A DNA stretch of 64,000 nt, from assembly GCF_042100115.1 (NCBI RefSeq), contig NC_091276.1, positions 868,001 through 932,000 on the forward strand, in the 5' to 3' direction. Position 1 is the first letter of the stretch; each line of letters opens with the position of its first letter. The notes beneath the pieces were generated by a model. It ran no database searches and was not told the DNA's origin. It was given only the letters and a program-made list of their open reading frames with translations. A program made the position numbers and the translations under genes. Positions 47,808 to 60,440 of this stretch are shown piece by piece. Source of the stretch: Alternaria dauci (taxonomy: Eukaryota; Ascomycota; Dothideomycetes; Pleosporales; Pleosporaceae).

Positions 47808-50065
47808 ATGGAACAAGGACATGCACGAACTCTACCACCACTGCGTTCACTCTTACCTGCCCCTACTGGTGGAATCCGCAAGGATTCGGTGGAAAAGCAA
47901 AGAGCTACTCGGGTCAACGCTTGCGAGGCTTGTCGAGTTCGCAAGTCAAAAGCAAGTACATATGCCCTGCAGCTTCTCTACCCTTGGCTGACATGGCAAC
48001 AGTGCGACGGATCAAAACCTAAGTGCATTACATGCGTGACGCGAGATACTGAGTGTCGTTATAGCGAGACTGAGTCACGTCAGTTCAAGCGTAGATATCA
48101 GCAACTGAAAGAGAAACGTACTGCACAGGAAGGACTGTTTGATACGTTACAAAGCCTGCCCGAGAGAGATGCAGCCGACATCTTTCGCCGAATCCGAGCT
48201 GGTGCAAACACAGAAGCTGTGGTAAAACATATTCAGGAGGGAAATTTGATCACGGAGCCTTTTCATGTTCCGCAAGCGTCCTCGCGCTTCCACTTCCCGT
48301 TTGTGGACAGGATACCAGCAACCATTCAAGAGAGCACTTATTTCCAATCGTTTGTCTATGAAGCGATCAAAGCATCTGAACACGATACAAATACTTCGCA
48401 AACTCATCCAACTCTGCAGAAGAGTAATTATGCAAGGCCTTTGCTTACGGCTAGGATGGCTGACAACCTACTTGAGGAAGCACAACCTTCGCATTGGACC
48501 AGTGTCAGTTCTAACGATCGATTACTGCGCAACATTCTTGAAGGGTACTTTATCAATCAGTATTCAAGGCAATTCTTTTTCTACAAAGAATATTTCTTGG
48601 AAGACTTGGTGTCAAGAAGAACCGAGTTTTGCTCTCATTTACTTGTTAATGCTCTTTTGGCTAAAGCTTGTGTAAGTAAGTATGACTCATGGACACGAAC
48701 GAGAGTTCATTAACATATCATAGGCCAGCTCTCGACCGCTTGGTAACCGCACCGAATTCTGGAATCCAGACAGTCTGCCATATCGATTCTTGGCAGAAGC
48801 AAAAAGACTCTGGGAACTAGACGACGGGGTGCCCAAACTTACCACTATCCAAGCTGGCTGTCTCATCAATGCTACAATGAACGACTTTGGCCATGATAAA
48901 CCCGGGTTTTCTTATGTGCTCAAAGCCCTCAGTATGGCACAGAAGATCAGGCTTTTTGCACCACGAGCGGATGACAACAGATTTGAGCACGCCAAATCTT
49001 TCACCGCATGGGGGCTATCTTCATGGCTATCGTGAGTACAATCGATACGCAGTAGCCAGGGCTAATCTTTCTTAGACTGCAGAGTTACTACTACTTCAAG
49101 CCCCCGTGTCTTTTAGATATCCCGCAAGATCCGCTCCCTAACGTTCACGACAAGTCAGAGTGGTACGGGGATATAATGCTACACTATCCAGCGGATGAGA
49201 ACCACTACCCGAGCTACTTCGGCCATGGTATGAAAGCTTTGAGCGAGTTGCGAGTGATCCAAAACGAGATCGGTATGATGTGCTTTAGTAGGTCCAGAGA
49301 CTTGAAGAAGATGCCATGGGGTGCAGCTTTACACATTCAAGCAAAACTGGAAACCTGGTACCGCGATTTGCCTACTCAGCTCCAACCTCGATGGATCGTG
49401 CACCCTTCCCATCTGCTACTACAGTGAGTAGCTCTCCCTCGGATGCGCATCACAGAAGCTAAAACATGTACAGTTGCGAGTATCATGCTATCCTGATAAC
49501 TCTGTTCAGGTCTCAGATATATTCTGAAGATAACGGTGGACGAACATTGACGCAAAACCAACGCAATGCGGCACAGCAGGCTGTTACACAAGCCAATGTT
49601 GGATTAGAAAGTGTTTTACGTATATACTACCTTCGCCATAGCTTCGAAGGCTACGACTCTTCGCTCACGATCTTCTTGGTCCACCTCGCCAACCTGACCC
49701 TAGAACCTATCCGACAACTCGAGCAAGACCCAACCAGTAAACGGAACGGAACAAGCGAAGCACTGCTTTCAACACTCATTCTATGCTTCAACGGCCTGCA
49801 TGAACAGGCAAAGAGTGCTTACATCGCTGATGTCATGCTCGCCGTTGTGAGACAACGACTAAGTGCCGATGTTCGGGATGCTATCGGACTTTACGTGGCT
49901 ATAGAAGATCCGGATAGTGATACCGACTCAATAGACGAAGCAACCTTGCAGTACTCGCCTCCAATCCTCTCAGAGCTCGTTCTTCCGGGCGCAAGCCTTT
50001 TCGACGATCCAAATATGTGGAGAATAAAGCATTTGATGGACAATCGTAGGAGGAGTCTATCATAG
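47808..50065 (+). CDS. Zn2Cys6 transcription factor with fungal-specific regulatory domain
   Basis: Exons 47808-47951, 48003-48671, 48724-49031, 49076-49423 and 49474-50065 join in phase to 686 residues. The zinc cluster is NACEACRVRKSK-CDGSKPKCITC, with Cys 39, 42, 49, 56, 59 and 66. It is split by a GC-AG intron (GCAAGT...CAG, 47952-48002, CTGAC branch site), which restores KSKCDG exactly. A short coiled linker (SETESRQFKRRYQQLKEKR) follows. The middle-homology/fungal-specific TF domain spans about 190-500 (FINQYSRQFFFYKEYFLEDL, INATMNDFGHDKPGFSYVLKAL, AWGLSSWLS-LQSYYYFKPP). I start at the first ATG in frame (MEQGHART); an earlier non-ATG extension is open. The target is unknown; an SDR gene lies 610 bp downstream on the other strand. 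Confidence 0.88.
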
Positions 50066-50674
50066 ATATCTGTCTGAACGCGACAAGTGCTAAGATTGTA
50101 TTGAATCGAAACAGTGGTCATTGAGCAATGCAAAGTTTGCTGCCAAAGCGCCAATGAATAGCATGTGATGATCTGATTCTCAGTAATCCTCGATCTTAAC
50201 ACTGGGTATCTAGCTTCTCAGTTGCGTGAGCTCGTCTGTAGCCTCTTCAGCCTTCCGTTCCTTCCCGTGAGGCGTGGTAGTTGCGATAGAATTCAAATTT
50301 GTCGACATATGTCAACCCTCTACGGTCTTGTTGTCATGTTTGAGTTACCAGCCTTGTCAGAACTCCGGGCGTGGCATTTTGATGTTGGTAAAGCAATCAG
50401 CTAGTCCTCCTCAGTAGGTAGCCTTCGCGCACACATGGTTGTCAATGTCTATACGAATAGAACTCATGATGTTAAGTCTTGGTTGGGCTGCTGCTGGGAA
50501 GCTTTTACGTTCATGGAAACAGCCATCGAATCTCTGTTTAAAGGCAGCTGTGGAAAAACCTAACCCATTGCAATTGAACAGAAGTAGGCCCCTGGCGAAA
50601 CTCTTCCTCATCGTTTCCCGTCTCGTCATGCCACCAGCCTGTATTCTCTCTGGTGACAAGACCTTTATCACGAC
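50066..50674. other. Intergenic region between convergent genes
   Basis: This is the 3' flank of the transcription factor (+) and the SDR (-). No supported ORF; a minus-strand ORF at 50411-50671 is short and without domain. Confidence 0.45.
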
Positions 50675-51564
50675 CTAGATAGTCGACCAAGCGTTGTCTA
50701 TCGGCATCACGACACCACTGATCGTCTTTGCAGCATCGGAAGCGAGGAACAAAATACCTTGTGCAATATCATCAGGGCCTACGGATCCGTATGGAAGGTC
50801 GTCTCTCTTGAGGCCTTGACATACCATCTGCACAGGGCTAAAAGCCTGTCAGTAAGTGCGCGATGTCTAGTGTCGCGATTACGTACCGGTACACTTCCAT
50901 TGCTGCCTGATCGACGTTCTCCTGCACCATCGATGAGCGGATATTGGTGGGAACGGCTGAACGTAGGTCAGAATAACGATCTCTCAGACGTAGAAGTAGG
51001 GTGATACGAATCACCTGGAAGTACGGCGTTGCATCTAATGCCATCCTTTCGAAAGCGCCACGCGACGTTTTTGGTCGCACCAACAAGCCCGTGTTTGCTG
51101 GCTGTGTGTGCAATGCCAGCCACTGCACCCGAGAGGCTTGCGTAGCTTCCGATGTTCACGATAGACCCGCTCTCTTGATCCTTTATGGTGGGCAATACAG
51201 CCGTCATCATCCGGACAGGTACTGTGAGGTTGACGGTAAGCACGCGCTCCCATTCCGAGTCCTTGACCGTATCAGCACTGCTGAAGCCATCCATAATACC
51301 CGCAACGTTGGCTAGCACGTCGATTCTTGGGCCACATTGTCCAATGCAAGCAGATATTGCATCATCGGCCGCGCCGGGCTTGCAAAGGTCGGCTTCGTGG
51401 AAAGTAAAAGATTCTTTGTAGATGGCATCGAGCTCATGGGTGAAGGGCGATATGTCGATACCGAAGACTCGCGCCTTTTGTGAGAGAAACAGAAGGGTCG
51501 TTGCTAGACCAATGCCGCTGCTGCAACCCGTTATGATTACGGTTTTGTTCTCGGAAGATGCCAT
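50675..51564 (-). CDS. Short-chain dehydrogenase/reductase with His at the catalytic Tyr position
   Basis: Exons 51564-51015, 50956-50887 and 50837-50675 join in phase to 260 residues, the normal SDR length. The nucleotide-binding turn is TVIITGCSSGIG. NVAGI replaces the usual NNAG, and GSIVNIGSYASLSG gives the catalytic Ser. GIAHTASKHGLVGATKN holds the lysine (157) of YxxxK, but residue 153 is His (CAC, 51108-51106) where Tyr is almost invariant. The C-terminus (DDIAQGILFLASDAAKTISGVVMPIDNAW) is that of classical SDRs. All introns (50957-51014, 50838-50886) are clean. The gene may encode a pseudoenzyme or an enzyme with altered chemistry; a simple Tyr-to-His drift is the other option. Substrate unknown. 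Confidence 0.85.
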
Positions 51565-52325
51565 AGTGCTGAGCAATACTTTGAAGTCATAAACTCTCCC
51601 TACAGTCACCGTCATTTATACACGTCTAGAGAATATACTTGTGGCTTCCACGCAAATGCGTATAGGCCGTATACGACGCGGGCCCTTCGTCGTGTTCCGC
51701 ACTCTAGATGCAAAGCGAGGTCGAATCGGGCTATTTGCGCGACCCAGCTGAACAGTCGACCAACCAGAAGCCCACCTGTACGCGTACTGTCGAAGTAGGG
51801 AAGACCGCCGAACTTGAAGCGTATGGCATGACTTTCCAAGGAGATGAGGTGGTTGTTCCAGACACTCGAGGTCGGTCATGATACCATATGAGTAAATGTG
51901 TCCTTGAGGCAGCGGGATGTGATTTACAACTGTCGGTCTAGAACGCGAGAATGCCCGGGCCCCATCTACGTCTTTGGCCGTTCGATGACCTAAAGTACGG
52001 CTTGTTGATGAGGTTGAAGTCGGACGCGATAGCACTTGGGTGTCTTGTTAAGACTGCAGGTGTCGATCGTGATATCGACGTCGTAAGCTGCGGGGATCGT
52101 TGCCACGTGCGCCAAACCTAGAAACGCGTCTGCGCGTTTCAAGTCGCGTCAGTTCTACCTCTATACCAACTCGATGTGTTTTTGCAACACGGGTAATACG
52201 GCCGGTCTGTTGCAGACCACTAGCCATTGAACTCTACCGATATCGCATGATGCTATCCGACGCATGGTGGTCTTTACAATGAAGCAGTGGTGAGATTTGA
52301 AGTTCTTCGGTCAAGATACAGGTCC
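51565..52325. other. Border region with coding-like remnants before the AT-rich block
   Basis: This contains the SDR promoter. Minus-strand open frames (51616-52035 and 51612-51839) overlap and have mixed character: one carries a SHAIRFKFGGLPYFDSTRTGG segment that looks coding, but I found no domain, start or splice support. An inverted repeat GAAACGCG-TCTG-CGCGTTTC lies at 52120-52139. CpA and TpG occur at normal levels up to about 52,320. Confidence 0.4.
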
Positions 52326-55300
52326 TTAGTATATACTTCTAAGGCTAAATTCCTATATAGATAAGAAGAATAAGAAGAGAGGTAGTATATTACCTAGCTA
52401 TAAAAAAAAATAGGGTTAGCTATAACTAGTTTATAAAAGGTTAGTAGAAAATTAAGTAAGATTTATATATAAATATATTCTATCCTTTAACTATAATACT
52501 ATATATACTACTACTACTACTAACCTTACTATAGTCTCTAAGATACTTTTAACTAATATAAATATTATTAAAATATATTCTTAATATATTTTAATTATAT
52601 TTTAGCTAGCCTATACTTACTATATTTTAAACCTATTCTAAATATATACTTATAATATAAGCCTATCTTAGTACTTAGGGTACCTTATATATATTATAAG
52701 AAGATCTATAAATATAATAATATTACTTTAAATAAGAATAAAGATAGCTATATCTACTATAGTATTATCCTAGGCCTTCTTAGTAAGTACTTTTAAAATA
52801 TATTTAAAATATATTCTTTATCTTCTACTAAGATATTATAAAAGAGTATAACTACTAAGTTAATATTTAAAACTATATTACTAAGTAGTCTTACCTTTCT
52901 ACCTAAGCTATAGTAGGGCCTTTACCTCTTTTAAGGCCCCTCTACTTAGCTAAGAGTAAAATATAATATATTCTTAATATATTTAAAATATCTTCTAATA
53001 ATACTTTTAGTTTAGTCTTCTTTATATAAAGGTTTATACTTATTATATAAGTTATTAAGTCCTTTATATAACTTATTAGCTTTATTATTATACTTATATC
53101 CTTAGTAAACTATCTTAAATATACTATAAACTTATTTCTAGTATATTCTAAGAATATAAATATAATTATAAGATAGATAGTTCTAGTAATAAAGTTTAAA
53201 GTAGTAGTTACTATATAAATATTAATCTTTAGTAGATCTAAGTATTAGTTAAATATAATTTAAATATATTTATAATATATTCTAAGAGTAATATTATAGT
53301 AGATTAAAATTAATTTCTTTTTTTTTATAGTAATATTCTAAGTATAGATATATAACTACCCTCTTTATATTTTAAGCTTTACTAAAGTATATTTATTTAT
53401 AAGTTTTAAGGATAAATTTATACCTCTTTATCTTTTTATATAAAAATATATTTTAATTAAACTTAGAACTTATTATTAGGAGAGTTTATTTAAGTTATAT
53501 TTCTTCTAAGTATACTTATAGGTTTACTCTTAGTTTCCTTTATCTTTATTACTTCTTCCTTTACTTAAACTTCTATATTACTAGAATATATTTTAAATAT
53601 ATTCTTAGCTTATTATATTAACTCTTAGTTCTATAATAAGTATATAAACTTTATAATCTTTTTATAAAAGTATAGACTAGTATATTTAAAGTTAAGGCTT
53701 AGTCTACTAGTAGAGATAATATACTAGTATATAGAGTAAGTAAGAGGGCTTTCCTATAAGTACTCCCTCTACTCTATATTAAGGTAGGAAAAAAAATAAT
53801 TATTAATTATCTATTAGCTATCTATCTATTATTAAACCTTTATAAAACCTTTTATAAGTTTTTCTTTTAATAGTATAGAATATACTTACTACTCTTCTTA
53901 TAATAATTAATTACTTCTATCTACTACTTACTTATAAGTATCTTACTAGCTATATAGAGGATAAAACTTTAATACTAAGATATTAGTATCTTTATATACT
54001 CTAATACCTATATAAATAGTAAAGCCTATAGGGATACTATTTAACTTAGTAAAGAAGTAATTCTAATATATAGCTAAAACTACTAGTTATCTTATAAGGA
54101 GGGGGCTAAGACCTTATTATAATTAGATTCTCTAGAAGAGACTATTAGAAGCTATATTATACTATACTATTAAGTAACTCTTTAGACTAATATTACTTAC
54201 TCTTAAAATATATACTATATATAAGAATAGAATTACCTATACTAATACTATAGATAGAAAATACTAATTTAATAAACTAGATAGTAACCCCTTTTAAATA
54301 TAATATTAGATAGAAAATACTAAGCTAATAGACCTAAAGGGTAATACTACTAGTATAAATAAATATACTAAAGAAGTAATTAAGAGAGATAATTCGTAGT
54401 TACTATAAGAGGCGTATACTAGATATACTACTTAAATTATTAAAGTATATATTTATTATATAGATATATTAATTATTTAGTTATATTAATTTAACTTAGT
54501 TTAAGAAGAACTAATCTCTAAGTTCTTCTATATTATATAATATAAAGAAGAGCTAGAAGACTATTTAATACTAAGGTAGCTTAGAATAGTAACTACTCTC
54601 TTTATTAATATCTAAGAATACTTTAGAAGCTACTCTAAAAGCTTTATTAATAATAACTAGTACTAGTAGAAATATTATATCTACTCTAAGTAACTTAGTT
54701 TTATCTATAGCTAGACTTAGGTATACTAGTTTAGTCTTTATAAGAAAAGATATTACTAAGTTCCTTAAAGACTTTAACTAATAAGCTAATAATAGAAATA
54801 TCTCTAATAAGATAAAGGTTTCTATACTTCTAGACTACTTATCTAATATAAATTAAACTATCTCTTATATATTAAAATATCTACTTAGTTACTCTTTTAA
54901 AAACTAGTTACTACTCTAAATAAGTATAAAGGAGTAGTAGTAAGATAAAGATACTATAGTAATAATAAATAAGTAATCTTATTTATAAATATACTTAAAC
55001 TCTTACTTCTAGGATTAGCTAGGCCTAGTAGAGTACTATACTTACTTTTCCTTAGTAGTAGATACTTATATTAATAATAGATAGCTACTAAAGGTAGAAG
55101 TTAGAATTTTTCCTTTAAAGGATTACTTTAATAAGATAAAAAAGTAATTATACACTATATAACTAATACTCTAATAAGTAATAACTAGTCTATATATAAT
55201 AAGGATTAGATATATATATTCTTAAAATCCTACTATAAGAAGATTAAAAGTCTTAATATAATATATTAAAAAGAAAGAGGTAATATTAATATAGAAATAT

Positions 55301-57060
55301 AATATATTATACTATCTAGTAAGAAAGTAAGATTTACTTTAAAAAGTATAAGGGAAGCTATATCTAAAGTAAAGAAGGTAGTAGCTATTCCTTTTACCCT
55401 TTATAATATAGATAAAGAGGTAGAGGATTTAAATAAGTCCTTAGGAGATATAAAGATTAAACTAACTATAGTAGATATACTAATAGCCTATCTAGATATA
55501 GCTAGGTTACTAAAGAAGCTAAGTAATTATACTTACTTTATTACTTAAGCTATAATAGCTAGGCTTCTAAATAAAAGGAATAATAGTACCTTTATTACTA
55601 TAGTACTTAGAAATATAGCTCTAAACTAAGATATAGCTAATTATAATAGTAGAGAATATTATAATATATATAATATATATAATAAAGTAAGATATTAAGT
55701 TAAGAACTATAACTTATATAATTACCTAAAGAAGATAAAGTAGATTAGCTTTAACTAAGACTTAGATACTAAGTATAAAACTTACTACTTTAACCCTTTA
55801 TATATAAGACTTAGAGAGATCCTAAGATTAGTTCTTCTTAAGTTTATTCTCTAATAGCTAAAAGCTAAGATTAGAGAATACTATAATATTACTAATAATA
55901 TCTTTAACTAGCTAGCTTTAAGTATTATTCTTAAGAAGTTTTTAGGAAGAGACTTATATTTAGCTATAAGGTATACTAGACTATAAAACCCTATAGCTTT
56001 AGCTAATATTACTTCCTCTTTAGACTAATATAAAGAGAAATATAATATATTACTTTAATTCTAGTAGTTCTAAGACTAACTATTTAACCTTTACCTACTT
56101 AATATAAATTATTAACTAGATAAGGTTAATATAATAAATATTATCTTAAGAGGAAGAAAATCTACTCTTAGAACTCTTACTAAAGCTAAAACTATAATAT
56201 ACTCTAAACCTAGGAATAGTCTAAGATTATAAGATATAAATAGTATAAAGAATAGAGATATCTAGAAATAAAGAAGACTAATTAAGAATAATAAAGAGTA
56301 TAAGATTACTAGAGAACTATATAAAAGTACCTCTATAGTCTTTAATAATCTTATTATAAATTCTTAGCTAATATGTACTATATATAAATACTAGAAAATA
56401 TAGTAAGAAGAGGACTTATTTTCTATTATTAAGCTACTTTAGTTAATAACTATTAATAGTAATCTATTTATAGATCTTAAATAACTATAATAAAGATATA
56501 AGAAAAAAGTTATAAAACTTATTAGTACTTTACCTAAGGAAAGATTATAAGGGTTACTTTATATAAACCTTAACTATATCCTAATAGCTTTACTTAACTA
56601 GGAAGTAAGAAGTATTACTATTATAGACCTAATAAGTTAAGTAAGACTAAAAAAGTAACTATATAACCTTTTAAATAAAGATATAGAGATAGTTAATAGT
56701 AGTAGAAGTATTAATATATTAGAAGTTAGGTTAGGTTTAGAATCTAAGTTCTTTAGATATAACCTAGATTCTATTATATAATCTAATTAGCTAGCTATTA
56801 CTAACCCTAACCTAGCTACTTATATTTCTATATTAGAATATAATTATTATAGTATAAAAATATATAGTAGTAAAAAGTATAGTATACTTTATTTATATAA
56901 TTTAGGTATATAAACTAAATATAAAGCTACTAGAAAAGGTAATACTTAGATTAAAGAACTAAACGTACTCTTTACTAAAGTAGTATATAGTATATACTAG
57001 TAAAATAAGTAAACTTATATATAAATAGGCTTACCTAAATACTAAGTAATAATTAATAGT

Positions 57061-57140
57061 AACTCTATAAAGTACCTAATTAATACTAGTACCTAGATAA
57101 ATATCTTATAACTTAGTATAGCTAGAGCTATAAAAATACT
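57061..57140 (+). mobile_element. Degraded aspartic protease of the gypsy element
   Basis: The + strand reads CLINTST-stop-INIL around the retroviral-type protease active site, with Asn and Ser where Asp and Gly are expected in DTG. Both changes are what TpG-to-TpA mutation makes. The frame differs from that of the downstream RT block, so a frame change lies between about 57.1 and 58.36 kb. Confidence 0.6.
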
Positions 57141-58355
57141 ATATAAACTTATATATTATAAACTTAGTAACGCGCCTTAGGGAGTTACCTTAGTAAATAG
57201 TATATATAATCCTTTTATTAGAATAGCTTTTAATATACCTATATAAATAGGTTTAGTAATAATATTTACTAACTTCTAAATAGTTACTAATATTACCTAA
57301 TTAGTAATACTAAGAGGTCTTTAGTATATATATATAAAGATAACTATTTAATATAATACTTTTAGGAGAGTTATATATAAGATACTCTTAGAAGATAGTA
57401 CTAGGAATATAGTTTTTATAGTATCTAACTTAGTACTCTATTTCCTATTATAGATAATACCCTATAAAGATAATAAAGATTTAGAGAATAAGTAGTAGGT
57501 ATAAATATAAAGGAAGTATACCTACTTATTAGTAAGTCCTTAAGATTAGGTATAGTTAATATACTTATAAATAGTAATTAATATCCTCCTAAGGTAGTAA
57601 GGGTAAAGTATCTTTATAAAGTAGTATAGTCTAATCCTACTACTAGACTAAGAGAGTATAGAATAATCTTTAGTAAATAAGATATCTAAAGTTAAATATA
57701 ATAGATAAATCTAGTCTTTATAATAGCTATAAGTAAAGTAAAAGACTTAGAGGGTCTACTAGAGCTTAGTTAGTACGTAATTATAAGTAAGTTAAACTAA
57801 GAATATATAAACTAAGAATAATTACTTCTTATCTAAAGAAGTAATAACTTATACACGCTATATAAAATAGTAAATAAGAAGGTTTAGCTAGTAGATATTC
57901 CTAAATAAAAGGTACTAATAGAATTTAGATATTAGGACTAAAAGGAGAGAGTAATTTAATATTAACGCCTATATATTAATATTTAAAACTCTAATCTAGG
58001 TCCTTATAACTACTTATTTAAATAGTATTATACTATATTTCTAATAGTAACCTAACTAATAATAGAAAGGATTACTAAGTTATATATTAAAGAATAACTT
58101 ATATTATAAAAGTATAATATAATAATTAAAATACTTTATAATTAAGAAGGCATACTATTATAGTAATTTAAATAAGTAAGGTAAATTTACTTAGATATTT
58201 ATTTACCTTATAAAATAAAGACTATACTATATAAAGTATAGTAGATATATAGGTTTATAGTCTTAAAGGCCCTTAAACTAAAAGTAATTATAATAGTTAA
58301 TATATAATTAAATAGAGGTATATAAGAAAGATATAATAGTTAATATTATAACTTA

Positions 58356-59000
58356 TAGTACTTAGTCCTTAAGAAAGATAAAAGAGTATACTAGATTAGT
58401 AATATATAAAAGCTTAATAGCGTTACTATAAGAGATATAAATCTTCTTCTTACTACTAATAAGTTTTCTAAATACTTTACTAGCTATAAGATTATATCTC
58501 TTATAAACTTATTCTCTAGCTATAACTAAATTACCCTCTACTTAGATATATAAGATATAATAGCTTTCTAAACTCTAATTAGCTTTATTTAATCTTATAC
58601 TATAGTTATAAGTACTATAAATTTAGTTACTACCTTTTAGAGAGTAATAATAAAGATCTTAAAGGACTATTAGCCTAAGATAATACTATTTATTAATAAT
58701 ATTACTTCTAAGGGACCTAAAATAGACTATAGAGGAGAAGAATCTTTCTCTAGAGTATAATAGTATATTCTAGAATATATCTAATAACTAGATTAGGTCC
58801 TAGTAGATATTAAGTAAGTAGAAGGTATAGTAAATAGGAAGAAATACTACTTCCTTATAAAATAATTAAAAGTAGTAAGATATAAGGTAAGTCTAAATAG
58901 CTAGTACCCTAATATTAAGAAAGTTAATAAGATTTTAAACTAGCTACTTTATAAGAACTATATAAAGGTTTAATTATTTATAAGTATTTATATATACTAC
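58356..59000 (+). mobile_element. Degraded Ty3/gypsy reverse transcriptase
   Basis: Read in one + frame with TAA/TAG in place of Gln or Trp codons, the block shows the RT order: LVLKKD, an I-S-N then KLNSVTIRD stretch, FSKYFTSYKIISLINLFSSYN, IAF, FINNITSKGPK (the YxDD-box position, Asp codons turned to Asn by TpG-to-TpA) and a RVLE-like helix. The pattern matches gypsy RT of filamentous ascomycetes. The frame is unbroken by indels. Confidence 0.82.
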
Positions 59001-59139
59001 TATATTTAGGTTTACTATTTTACTCTAGTAGTAAAACCCTTATTCTATCTCCTCTAAGAGGATATAAAGTTTATATAGCTAAAGGAATAGGATAAGGCTA
59101 TATATACCTTAAAATAGTCTATTCTTTTAGTACTAGTAC

Positions 59140-59560
59140 TAGTTAATTTAGATTATTTAGATATTCTTATTAATAAAATATTCCTTATAATAGATACTAG
59201 CTAGGATAGAGTAAGAGTATATATTAAGTAAATTAAAAAAGATAGTAAATATTACTTAGTCTAATTTAAAAGTACCCTATAGTTAGTATAAGAATAAATA
59301 TAGTATTCTATAAAGCTAGAATATAAGGTAGTATTATAGGCCTTAAAGAAGTTTTAGATATATTTATATAGAGTATACTTTACTATTAAAACTAATATAG
59401 CTACTCTTATTACCTAACTTAATAAATCCTCTATAGATAACCTAGGATTAGTAATAAATAGATAGATATCTACTATTATACTCTAGAATTTTAATATTAA
59501 GTATATCCTAAGTAAGAAAAATATAGTAGTAGACACTCTCTTAAGGTACCTAAAACTAAA
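59140..59560 (+). mobile_element. Degraded RNase H domain of the gypsy element
   Basis: This is in the same frame as the RT. The first catalytic Asp codon is preserved in IIDTS (59193-59195). An ALKKF segment follows, and the block ends in YILSKKNIVVDTL (the conserved YxxGKxNxxADxLSR end of retroelement RNase H, with Gly and Ala changed). Confidence 0.8.
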
Positions 59561-59759
59561 GAGATAAGAACTACTAAAAGAACCTAAAGATAATCTTAAA
59601 GAATTTATTAATTATATAATTAAGAATATAAATATACCTTCTTTACTATTACTAGAGGGGAGAATACTCTAGTAGGAGTTTACTAAAATATCTAAATAGT
59701 TTACTTAATTCCTATTAAACCTAAAAATACTAAGAGATATAACTCTATAAGAGCTTTAG

Positions 59760-60440
59760 GTATAGAAAAAGAGAGCCCTAAACTTCTTTATCTAAGATAG
59801 AATACTATTTAAGAAAACCTTATATAATATAGCTATTAGGAGAGTTATAAATAATCCTAACTTATAATCTACTATAGTCTAGAATATTTATTAATAAATT
59901 AGATATTATAGAGTAAATAGAGTATACTTAATACTTACGTAATATTACTAGTAGAATAGGATATATAACTACGTTTATATATATTTAGTAATATACCTAG
60001 ATTATTATCTAAGATTATTAAAAAGGATAGTAGATATACTTACTAATACGTATAGCTTTATAATCTAAGAAATAGTTACTATTAATATAGTTTATATACT
60101 ATAATACTTTAGAAAGAAGTACTTAGTAATTATAAGGGACTATCTTAGTAGATAGCTAGAGGCTTATATACTATTAAATAACTAGTCTAAGACTAGTACT
60201 AAGTTTATTTATAAAGATATTATATATAAATAAAGTAAAGTAAGAAAACTTATAGTAGATAGTAAACTAGACTTTACTAAAGTAGTTAACTATCTAGTAA
60301 AAACCTATAAGATTAACTATATATAGTTATTAGTATATAACCTATAAGTAATAAGTAAGATTAAAAGAAAATATAAGCCTATTATAAATACTCTAGTAAA
60401 ACTCCTAGGTCTATAGGTTAAGAATCTTCTTATAGTACTT
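59760..60440 (+). mobile_element. Degraded integrase of the gypsy element
   Basis: This is in the same frame again. The DDE core starts KKYLVIIRDYLS (first Asp codon GAC at 60138 kept), continues KTSTKFIYKDII, LIVDSKLDF (second Asp kept) and INY, and reaches KIKRKYKPIINTLVKLL, where the Glu position reads Lys. Upstream sequence at 59760-60060 corresponds to the zinc-binding region but is too altered to place. The 3' end of the element was not defined. Confidence 0.78.

Noticed and set aside
52120..52139. Inverted repeat GAAACGCG/CGCGTTTC as a terminator or attachment site
   Set aside because: An isolated 8-bp stem in a eukaryotic intergenic region has no clear role; kept only as an observation.
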